Assembly (NCBI GenBank): GCA_964519835.1
Contig: CAZFLD010000003.1
Coordinates: forward strand, 62,001-126,000
Source of the DNA: CAZFLD01 sp964519835
GTDB lineage: Bacteria > Spirochaetota > Spirochaetia > DSM-27196 > CAZFLD01
DNA length: 64,000 nt
Reading direction: 5' to 3'
Each line of letters opens with the position of its first letter. Within the stretch, counting starts at the first letter, position 1. The notes under the pieces were generated by a model that saw nothing but the letters and a program-made list of their open reading frames with translations, ran no database searches and was not told where the DNA came from. This document shows positions 32,775 through 40,155 of the stretch, one piece after another. The position numbers and the translations under genes were made by a program.

Positions 32775-34109
32775 TCAAAAAAACTCCCCGTGAAGGCGCG
32801 TAATTGCTATGTTGATATCCGATGCGGCCGTCACGAGCGAAAGATTAATGTCCGAGCTGCCGAGCGAGATCATCCGAACCGGGACGCCGGCGAGCGCCGT
32901 GAAGGCCCGGGCCACAAACGTTCCGTCTCGCCACAAGTCGCGCCCCACCAGGCAAATGATACCTTTATCATCCTCGATGCTGACCTCCCCGATTCGGGAA
33001 AGCTCCTTGGCCAAGCGCGAAATCGGCGCCGTTGTATCAACGGTCATGGACACGGAGACCTCGGACGTAGCGACGAGGTCAACCGGCGTCTGTTGTGTTT
33101 CAAAAACACGGAAGATTGCGCTCAAGAATCCGTAGGCGTTTAACATGCGGGAGGAACGGACGGTGATTACGGCGATGTCGTCTTTCCCGGCTATCGCCCG
33201 GAGCCCTATCCCCGGCGCCTCGGAGGCGATGCGAGTCCCCGCCTGCTCCGGATTGTTGGTGTTTTTGACGAGGACAGGAATACCTGCCTCGATTGCCGGC
33301 TGGATGGTCGACGGGTGGACGACTTTGGCACCAAAGTACGCGAGCTCGGCGGCCTCTTCATAGCTAATCCAAGGGATCGATCTAGCGCTGGGAATCACCC
33401 TAGGATCGGTTGTCATGATGCCGTCGACATCCGTCCAAATCTCCACCACCGTTGCCCCCGCCGCAGCGCCTATGATCGTCGCGGTATAGTCGGAGCCCCC
33501 GCGGCCGAGGGTTGTGGTAACACCTGCGGAATTGGATGCGATAAACCCCTGGGCTACCAACAGGGTTCCGGGTCGCGCCGAGAGGCGGTCGGATATCCGT
33601 CTGCCCGTCTCCGCAAAATCGACGTCGGCGTTGCCGAACCTGTCGTTTGTTCGGATCAGGGCGCGGCTGTCGAGGAGAACGGTCTCTATGCCGACTTCCA
33701 CCGCGGCGGCGGCGATAATCGTGGTGGAGAGGAGCTCGCCAAACGACAAAATGGCGTCCTTGGTTCGAGGTGAACACTCCTTGATTAATGTAAGTCCGCG
33801 CACGAGTGAGGAGAGTTCTTGGAACAATGCCTCGAGACGTGTTACAGCTTCTTCGCCTGCTCGCCCTCCTGCTACCTTCCGGCAGGCGGCGATGTGACCC
33901 CGGCGTAGGTTCTCCAGCCCCTTGAAGGCGCGCTTGTCGTTTCCCGCGGTGGCATCGGCGGCGATCTTGATAAGCGTATCGGTAGTCTTGCCCATTGCGG
34001 ATGCAACAAGTACCGGGGCATCGCCAAGGGCGGCTTGGGCGATATCGACGACACGACTGATGAGCTCCGCGGATTGAACGGAGCTACCGCCGAACTTGAG
34101 GACGATCAT
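32775..34109 (-). CDS. lysC: Aspartate kinase
   Basis: It makes aspartyl-4-phosphate, the first step to lysine, threonine, methionine and diaminopimelate. Of 444 residues, the kinase domain has the N-terminal VLKFGGSSVQ, the TLGRGGSDYTATIIGAA nucleotide loop, and WTDVDGIMTTDPR. The C-terminal 145 residues hold two ACT domains (VITVRSSRMLNAYGFLSAIF and SLGSSDINLSLVT). The length and ACT layout match the monofunctional lysine-sensitive type. The start follows the asd stop by 3 nt, so both are one operon feeding peptidoglycan and amino acid synthesis. Confidence 0.95.
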   Translation of the reverse strand: MIVLKFGGSSVQSAELISRVVDIAQAALGDAPVLVASAMGKTTDTLIKIAADATAGNDKRAFKGLENLRRGHIAACRKVAGGRAGEEAVTRLEALFQELSSLVRGLTLIKECSPRTKDAILSFGELLSTTIIAAAAVEVGIETVLLDSRALIRTNDRFGNADVDFAETGRRISDRLSARPGTLLVAQGFIASNSAGVTTTLGRGGSDYTATIIGAAAGATVVEIWTDVDGIMTTDPRVIPSARSIPWISYEEAAELAYFGAKVVHPSTIQPAIEAGIPVLVKNTNNPEQAGTRIASEAPGIGLRAIAGKDDIAVITVRSSRMLNAYGFLSAIFRVFETQQTPVDLVATSEVSVSMTVDTTAPISRLAKELSRIGEVSIEDDKGIICLVGRDLWRDGTFVARAFTALAGVPVRMISLGSSDINLSLVTAASDINIAITRLHGEFF

Positions 34110-34112
34110 GAC

Positions 34113-35162
34113 CTAAGCCAGATAGCCGAGCTCATACATCGCCTCGGCATTGAGTATGGCGGCGCCCGCCGCTCCCCTGACTGTATTGTGGCCAAGGACA
34201 ACAAAGCGAACATCAAAAAGCGGGCACGTGCGAACTCGGCCGATAACCGTCGTCATGCCGCGGTCCCTCGCCACATCCAGGATCGGCTGCGGGCGGTCGG
34301 GTTCCTCGAGCACAAGAATTGGATGCGGCGGTGCGGACGGCAAGCCTTTTTGCTGCGGCATACCGGAAAAAGAGCGAAGGGCTTCGACGACTTCTCCCGG
34401 GGAAACCCGTCTTGTGAATTCGACCGAGACAGTCTCTAAATGACCGTCGGCGACCGGCACGCGAGTGCATTGGGCGCCCACGTGAAACGGCGCCTCTTCG
34501 ATGCGGTCGCCATGGAGGGTTCCGATTATTTTCCGCGGCTCCGTCTCGAGCTTGTCTTCCTCCCCGGAGATAAAGGGGATGACGTTCCCGAGGATGTCCG
34601 CCGACGGCACGCCTGGATAGCCGGCACCCGAGATTGCCTGAAGGGTTGTGACCATAACACGATAAACTCCGAACTCGCGGTGGAGCGGAGCGAGCGCCAT
34701 GGCCAGAAACATGGTAGAGCAATTCGAGTTGGTGACAAGAGCGCCCCCGTCTCCGACAAAACCATGGGCTCGCTGTGCCTTGACAAGCGACAGGTGATCA
34801 GAATTGACTTCCGGAATCACAAGCGGGACAAGCGGATCCATTCGGTGATTCTTCGAATTACTAATGACGATGTGGCCGGCTCGAGCAAGCCGTGACTCGG
34901 CGCCCCCGGCGACGGAGCTGTCGAGACCCGAAAACGCTACCCGGCTCGTAAGGGTGTCTTCCAGCGAAACAACCCTACGTCCGACAAGGGCCTCGGGAAT
35001 CGGATTCGGTTGCCGCCAACGGCAGGCTTCTCCGTAAGGCCGTCCCGCTGAGCGGTCCGAGGCGACGAGCTCGGTGACCTCGAACAATGGATGCCCGTCG
35101 AGAAGTGTGATGAATTTCTGGCCAACCGTGCCTGTGGCTCCGAGAACAGCTACCGGTATCAT
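34113..35162 (-). CDS. asd: Aspartate-semialdehyde dehydrogenase
   Basis: It reduces aspartyl phosphate to aspartate semialdehyde with NADPH. The ATG at 35162 has GAGG 8 nt upstream and gives MIPVAVLGATGTVGQKFI, the NADP-binding motif. The active-site Cys sits in VTNSNCSTMFLAMALAPL at about residue 150, and GETVSVEF-like sequence with GEVVEALR follows. The 349 residues and SDRSAGRPYGEACRW belong to the archaeal/fungal-like branch of Asd rather than the E. coli type. The first gene of an operon with lysC. Confidence 0.93.
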   Translation of the reverse strand: MIPVAVLGATGTVGQKFITLLDGHPLFEVTELVASDRSAGRPYGEACRWRQPNPIPEALVGRRVVSLEDTLTSRVAFSGLDSSVAGGAESRLARAGHIVISNSKNHRMDPLVPLVIPEVNSDHLSLVKAQRAHGFVGDGGALVTNSNCSTMFLAMALAPLHREFGVYRVMVTTLQAISGAGYPGVPSADILGNVIPFISGEEDKLETEPRKIIGTLHGDRIEEAPFHVGAQCTRVPVADGHLETVSVEFTRRVSPGEVVEALRSFSGMPQQKGLPSAPPHPILVLEEPDRPQPILDVARDRGMTTVIGRVRTCPLFDVRFVVLGHNTVRGAAGAAILNAEAMYELGYLA

Positions 35163-35288
35163 GGTATTACCTCGAGCGAATACAATTACCTGCCGGTGGA
35201 CTCCGCAGGCTTGATAAACGGGGCGGCAGAGCGTGGGGTCCGGCCAACTCAACCAATTTCCGCGCAGTGGCTATGCGCCCACTATTGA

Positions 35289-37886
35289 TTGAATCGCGAC
35301 ATACGCGCGCCGGCTTCACACTTTTCCGACCAGTTCCGTTACAATATCGACCGGCTCCGATTGCTGTCAACAAGCCGAGTTCATTCTGTGGAAGATCGCA
35401 AACGTCTAATCTCCGATCACATTGCCCGAGAAATGAGAGATGCCGTCACCGAGGCCGGCGGTCGTGAAGTTGTCTTTGTGCTTACGATCGGAGACCAAGG
35501 CGGCGCGGATTCGGTGCGTGTGGTGGCGCGTGGTAGGCCCGAGGTTGTGCCCGCTCCGATCGCGGAGTTGGAGCACGGCGACCTTGTTGTGCACAATCAC
35601 CCCAACGGCGATCTCGAGCCGAGCGAGGCAGACATCAGCGTAGCCGGAGAGCTGGCCGGTGTCGGCGTGGGGTCCGCGATTGTCGATAACAACGTGGAGC
35701 GAATGTACGTCATCGTCGAGCCGACAACGGTGCCGCCCGTTCGGAGCTTGGATGTCGACGCCCTTGCGGAGGTGCTGGAACCCGACGGGCGGCTCGGAAC
35801 CGTGCAAGACGGCTACGAGTACCGGCCGGCACAGGTCGACATGCTGCGTGCCGTCGTGCGTGCCCTCAACAACGACGTGCCGGCCCTGCTGGAGGCGGGT
35901 ACGGGTGTCGGGAAGTCGTTTGCGTACCTGGTGCCGGCATTTGCGTGGGCTGCGCAGAATCGAGAGCGCGTCGTCGTGGCGACGGCAACCATTAACCTAC
36001 AGCAGCAGCTCATCGATAAGGATGTCCCGGCGGTCCGGAGCATGCTTGGCTCCGATGTAACGGCGGCACTGGTCAAAGGGCGGGGCAACTACCTCTGCCG
36101 GATTCGCTTGGAGGAGTCGGTAGAGGAGGATCTCCTCTTCGAAGAGCCCGACGATGAGCTCCTTATGATTCGCGACTGGGCCGCGAGGTCTTCGACCGGA
36201 GCGAAGGACGATCTCTCGTTTTTGCCAAAAGAGGATGTATGGTCACGGGTCAACTCGGACCCGGATGCGTGCGCCGCATCACGATGCCGCAGGCGCGACG
36301 ATTGTTTTCTGCTCAAAGCTCGAAAAGCCGCTGCATCCGCCGGGATACTCGTTGCAAACCACCACCTGTTGTTCTCCGATTTGGCCATTCGCATGGGGGG
36401 CATCGGTTACGAGTCCACGGCGATTCTGCCGCCGTTCCGGCGCCTAATATTCGACGAGGCACACAACGTGGAACGGAGCGCAACGTCGTATTTCTCGCAA
36501 ACGCTAAGCAAGTTCGCCGCCGGTAAGGCGTTGGGGCGCTTGCGGCGCACACGGCGAGGGCGAACACTTGGCCTCCTTGCGCAATTGTCACGTCTTGTCG
36601 TGGGAGCGACGGGGCCTGCCTCCCGCCGGGACGGCGGATCTGGAAAGGGGATCGAACAGACCGTGGAGCTTATCGACCGTGCGCGGGGCTATGCGGATTT
36701 GTTGGATGCCGAGTGCCTTGCCTTCCTCGGTACCGAGACCGCGCTTCGTGTTGCTCCCGGCGGGTCTTCCGTAGTCGGGCGGGGAGCTCGCGGACTCTCG
36801 GCGGAAGCAGCGCGTGCTCTATCGGACTTAAGCCAGTCCCTGTTGGATATCGCGATGGCCGTCGCCGATGTCTTCGATCATTTAGACGAAGCCCAACTCG
36901 AGCTTCCGGTTGTTATGGAGCTTCGGCCGGTGATTCGACGTCTCGAAGCGATGGCGTCCCTGTGCGAAGCGTTCCTTCGGTTTTCGGATCACGGAGAGGA
37001 AGAACGCGGCGAAAAGGTGTATTGGATGGAGAAAGTGGCGACCTCGTCGGGCCAGGTCTATTGTCGTCTGACCGTCAGCCCGCTGGAGATCGGTGAGGTG
37101 ATGCACGAGGCCGTGTTGGAGCCGCATCCAACCGTCATTTTCACCAGTGCGACGCTCCGCGTTGCCGAGTCATTCTCGTACTTCGAGTCGAGGGTTGGGC
37201 TGGGAGAGGGGGAGCGGATCGAGGAGTCGTTCCCATCGCCTTTCGAGTACAAAGAACGAGTGCTGCTGGCGGTGCCGAGCGATGCGCCCCTTCCTGAAGA
37301 GCCGGGGTATCAGGACTTCCTATCGCAATTTGTCGGAGACCTACTGGTCCTGAGCGAGGGGAGGGCACTGGTGCTTTTTACCAGCTACCGGATGTTGAGA
37401 GATACGTACGAGGCCGTCCGACCGCGTCTGGACGAGATCGGTGTTCGGACCCTTCGGCAAGGCGACGACGACAGGGGGCGGCTGCTGTTGCAGTTCCGTA
37501 CCGACTTGGCTAGCGTTCTCTTTGCAACGGATAGCTTTTGGGAAGGTGTTGATACTCCCGGCGACGCGCTGAGCCTGGTTGTGATGTGCCGGCTTCCGTT
37601 TCGCGTACCGACGCACCCTATTTACCTCGCGCGTATGGAAGCCATCGAGACGCGGGGTGGAAACGCCTTTGTCGAGCTCTCGTTGCCGGAGGCGGTGATG
37701 CGCTTAAAGCAGGGGTTTGGAAGGTTGATGCGACGTGGCTCCGACAAGGGCGTGGTAACGATAACGGATTCGCGCGTCTTGAAAAAACGGTACGGATCGT
37801 TGTTTCTCGCGTCCTTGCCGGAGACACAGATGAGTTTTAGGGAAGCCCGTCGTGTCCTGGACGACGTGGAGACCTTTTTGTATTAG
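35289..37886 (+). CDS. dinG: DinG-family helicase fused to a RadC-like JAMM domain
   Basis: This 865-residue XPD/DinG-type superfamily 2 helicase has an extra N-terminal domain (about 30-150) like RadC, with the JAMM metal motif HNHPNGDLEPSEADI (about 102-116). The helicase part has Walker A EAGTGVGKS (202-210), an iron-sulphur-type four-Cys pattern (NYLC, then DACAASRC and DDC), DEAHN, and C-terminal SATLR and the final RQGDD segment. This predicts a DNA helicase acting on forks or R-loops; the JAMM half could be a metal-dependent isopeptidase or just structural. The TTG at 35289 is uncertain. It ends convergently on groES with a 4-nt overlap. Confidence 0.9.
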   Translation: MNRDIRAPASHFSDQFRYNIDRLRLLSTSRVHSVEDRKRLISDHIAREMRDAVTEAGGREVVFVLTIGDQGGADSVRVVARGRPEVVPAPIAELEHGDLVVHNHPNGDLEPSEADISVAGELAGVGVGSAIVDNNVERMYVIVEPTTVPPVRSLDVDALAEVLEPDGRLGTVQDGYEYRPAQVDMLRAVVRALNNDVPALLEAGTGVGKSFAYLVPAFAWAAQNRERVVVATATINLQQQLIDKDVPAVRSMLGSDVTAALVKGRGNYLCRIRLEESVEEDLLFEEPDDELLMIRDWAARSSTGAKDDLSFLPKEDVWSRVNSDPDACAASRCRRRDDCFLLKARKAAASAGILVANHHLLFSDLAIRMGGIGYESTAILPPFRRLIFDEAHNVERSATSYFSQTLSKFAAGKALGRLRRTRRGRTLGLLAQLSRLVVGATGPASRRDGGSGKGIEQTVELIDRARGYADLLDAECLAFLGTETALRVAPGGSSVVGRGARGLSAEAARALSDLSQSLLDIAMAVADVFDHLDEAQLELPVVMELRPVIRRLEAMASLCEAFLRFSDHGEEERGEKVYWMEKVATSSGQVYCRLTVSPLEIGEVMHEAVLEPHPTVIFTSATLRVAESFSYFESRVGLGEGERIEESFPSPFEYKERVLLAVPSDAPLPEEPGYQDFLSQFVGDLLVLSEGRALVLFTSYRMLRDTYEAVRPRLDEIGVRTLRQGDDDRGRLLLQFRTDLASVLFATDSFWEGVDTPGDALSLVVMCRLPFRVPTHPIYLARMEAIETRGGNAFVELSLPEAVMRLKQGFGRLMRRGSDKGVVTITDSRVLKKRYGSLFLASLPETQMSFREARRVLDDVETFLY

Positions 37887-38146
37887 CCGGCGACGGCGAT
37901 AAGGTCGTCGTTTCGAACGATAAGGTGGTCGACCGAATCTATCGTAACGGTGGTACCGGCGTACTTATCGTAGAAAACCTTCTGGCCCTTCTTGACGGAA
38001 ATTTCTTTATCATCGCCAACCGCGACAACGGTACCCATTTGGGTTTTCTCTTGGGCGTTTTGTGGAATGTATAGTCCACCGGAAGTCTTTTCCTCTGCTT
38101 CCACGGGTTTGATCAGCACTCGATCTCCGAGTGGTTGAATTTTCAT
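37883..38146 (-). CDS. groS: Co-chaperonin GroES
   Basis: GroES caps the GroEL folding chamber as a heptameric ring. The 87 residues show IQPLGDRVLIKPVEAEEKTSGGLYIPQ, with the mobile loop (about 20-30), then GTVVAVG and VFYDKYAGTTV and the C-terminal NDDLIAV. ATG 38146 has GGAGG 6 nt upstream; a TTG at 38158 is open but would put the ribosome-binding site inside the gene. No groEL is adjacent, so the gene is monocistronic here. A CIRCE element was looked for in 38147-38289 and not seen. Confidence 0.95.
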   Translation of the reverse strand: MKIQPLGDRVLIKPVEAEEKTSGGLYIPQNAQEKTQMGTVVAVGDDKEISVKKGQKVFYDKYAGTTVTIDSVDHLIVRNDDLIAVAG

Positions 38147-38289
38147 TGGTGCCTCCAAAGATTGTGTTGTGTGTTTCCCCGGCTGCCGACCGGGTTCCCC
38201 GAGTATACGTAGCCACGCCGACGCCGGTCAAGAAATGCAGATTCCTTGTCGTAGTACCACGTGCTTGAGTACTTTCAGAGGGAGTGATG

Positions 38290-38967
38290 ATGGATCGGGC
38301 TGCTTGGGGACGTGCGGCACGGCTAGCAAAAAGATCTTTGGCCAAACACCAACCCGTCACGGCCCTTGAACACTTAAAAAAGGCACGGGAGGCTTGTCCC
38401 GACCACCATGCAGCGGTTCACGCCCGCCTCTTGTATTTGCAAGGGCTGTGCTTTGTGAAACTTGGTCGCGTGAACAACGCCATCGACAGATGGATCGGTA
38501 GCTTGCGCCTGTGCAAGTCACGGGAGAGCCGGAACAAGCTTCGTGTCTACGCCAACGACTATGGAATGAGGCGTCAACCGAATCCGGAGCTTGACGATTG
38601 GTACGCCTTCTACGCACTGCACCTGCGTCGCTATCTCGAGACCAAAAGGAGTAGACGTCTTGGTACCCTTGCCGAGCGGGACATGATCCGGGAGTTGATC
38701 TGGGATCACTATCAACTGCTGTTCGATTCTCAAAGCCTAAACGACGCGTGTGCCGCGGAGAAACTGCGGGCATTTAGACAAGTCAGGATTGTGTTTCCGT
38801 TTTTTGACGTGCCGCACGAGCTCGGAGACAAGGTTGTAGCGGTAAATTTTCACGAAAAACGGAAGATCGAGCCGGATGACCGGTGCCACTGCGGGAGCGG
38901 GCTCGACTATCGATTTTGCTGCGGGCGCACCAGAGGCGACGACGAGCTTCTCGATGGTGTATTATGA
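38290..38967 (+). CDS. SEC-C motif protein with helical N-terminus
   Basis: This 225-residue cytoplasmic protein has a TPR-like helical N-terminal region (about 20-75), a charged middle and a C-terminal SEC-C zinc motif: DDRCHCGSGLDYRFCCG at about residues 200-216 (C-x-C-x8-CC). SEC-C is the zinc motif that ends SecA and many other proteins. The function is unknown; a protein-binding role is likely. The start is one of GTG-ATG-ATG at 38284, 38287 or 38290, with AGAGGGAG just upstream; I choose the last on spacing. Divergent from groES. Confidence 0.8.
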   Translation: MDRAAWGRAARLAKRSLAKHQPVTALEHLKKAREACPDHHAAVHARLLYLQGLCFVKLGRVNNAIDRWIGSLRLCKSRESRNKLRVYANDYGMRRQPNPELDDWYAFYALHLRRYLETKRSRRLGTLAERDMIRELIWDHYQLLFDSQSLNDACAAEKLRAFRQVRIVFPFFDVPHELGDKVVAVNFHEKRKIEPDDRCHCGSGLDYRFCCGRTRGDDELLDGVL

Positions 38968-39152
38968 CACAGTAAATCGGGAATTCACCTGCTATGTGTC
39001 ATTTTGACGCATAGACTTGTTGGAGTTCCGACACGGTCAGCTTGTTTCACTGTATATTTGTAAGCAATATATAGAGTTAAAACTCTGCAAATTCGAGGCT
39101 CCGCCGGCACGCACTTTGCATCTATTAATCCACAGTAAATGAGGAGGAATTG
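38968..39152. other. Intergenic stretch before the sigma factor
   Basis: It holds an AT-rich patch (about 39042-39090) with TTGTTT and AATATA-like boxes 18 nt apart, a candidate promoter for the sigma gene. A TTGACG at about 39006 has no good -10 at proper distance. No terminator for the SEC-C gene is evident. Confidence 0.3.
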
Positions 39153-40037
39153 ATGCCCGCGAGTGCAAGCAAAACGCCGACGAGAAACTATAGCAGAGGA
39201 TCACGCGACGACGAGAATATTCTCTCCATGTACCTCAAAGAAATCAACAGAATACCGTTGCTGACGCGCGAGCAAGAAGATCACTACGCGCGGGAAGCGG
39301 CCAAGGGAGTAAAGTCGGCAAAAGACATGCTGGTGCAGGCAAACCTCCGGTTTGTCGTCAATGTCGCGAAGAAGTATCAGAATCAGGGGCTGCCGCTGTC
39401 TGATCTTATCTCCGAGGGGAATATCGGGTTGATGAACGCTATCGAGCGATTCGACGTGGACAAAGGCTATCACTTTATCTCCTACGCCGTGTGGTGGATA
39501 CGTCAGGCGATTCTCAAGGCCATTTGTGAGAAGTCGCGGATGATCCGCTTGCCTCTCAACCGAGCAAACGAGTTGGTGCAGATCGAGAAGGTTCGCAAGG
39601 AGATTCAGGGACAAACAAGTGAAGACGCCGAAGTGACTCGCATTGCCAAGACGCTTAATATGGATCGGGACCATGTAGCGGACCTTATCAACATTTCGCG
39701 CGATCTCATCTCCCTCGAGACGCCCGTGTATGCGGAAAAGGACTCATCCCTGCTCGGCGACTTTGTGGAAGACGAGGGCTATACGCAGCCCGATGCACAG
39801 GTCATTGACGGAACTCTTCGAGAGGACATCAATGCCGTCCTGAAGACTCTGACCGAGAAAGAGGCGGAGATCGTGCAGTACCGTTTTGGCCTTAACGGTC
39901 GGAGCCCACTCTCCCTGAAAGAAATCGGTGACAAGTACAACCTCACCAAAGAGCGAATTCGACAAATAGAGAAAAAGGCGCTCAAGCGGCTTCAGCATCC
40001 GATGCGAAGCCAATTTCTCGAAGCCTACATCGCGTAA
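39153..40037 (+). CDS. Sigma-70 family RNA polymerase sigma factor (primary-like)
   Basis: This 294-residue sigma factor has region 1.2 (DDENILSMYLKEINRIPLL), a full region 2 (RFVVNVAKKYQNQGLPLSDLISEGNIGLMNAIERFD and the -10 helix with YAVWWIRQAI), region 3, and region 4 with LSLKEIGDKYNLTKERIRQIEKKAL. It lacks region 1.1 and the large non-conserved insert of E. coli RpoD, so it is shorter than a classical RpoD. It may be the primary factor or a group 2 (RpoS-like) one. ATG 39153 has GAGGAGG at 39141-39147. A terminator follows. Confidence 0.93.
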   Translation: MPASASKTPTRNYSRGSRDDENILSMYLKEINRIPLLTREQEDHYAREAAKGVKSAKDMLVQANLRFVVNVAKKYQNQGLPLSDLISEGNIGLMNAIERFDVDKGYHFISYAVWWIRQAILKAICEKSRMIRLPLNRANELVQIEKVRKEIQGQTSEDAEVTRIAKTLNMDRDHVADLINISRDLISLETPVYAEKDSSLLGDFVEDEGYTQPDAQVIDGTLREDINAVLKTLTEKEAEIVQYRFGLNGRSPLSLKEIGDKYNLTKERIRQIEKKALKRLQHPMRSQFLEAYIA

Positions 40038-40059
40038 TCTCCCCCGTCACAACTACCAC

Positions 40060-40100
40060 GCCCCCGGTTGTCGCCGTTGACAGCCGGGGGCTATTGTTTT
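40060..40100 (+). terminator. Intrinsic terminator after the sigma factor gene
   Basis: A 13-bp stem pairs 40060-40072 with 40079-40091 around a 6-nt loop (GCCGTT), with one G-T pair. The tail is ATTGTTTTA. It lies 22 nt beyond the stop. Confidence 0.92.
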
Positions 40101-40155
40101 ACGGTTTACGGAGTTAGAATCTCATTATACCAATCGTTTCGGGGGATACATCAGC

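Noticed and set aside
38147..38289. CIRCE heat-shock operator between groES and the SEC-C gene
   Set aside because: Only a 5-bp inverted repeat (AGTAC...GTACT) is present; the TTAGCACTC-N9-GAGTGCTAA pattern is absent.
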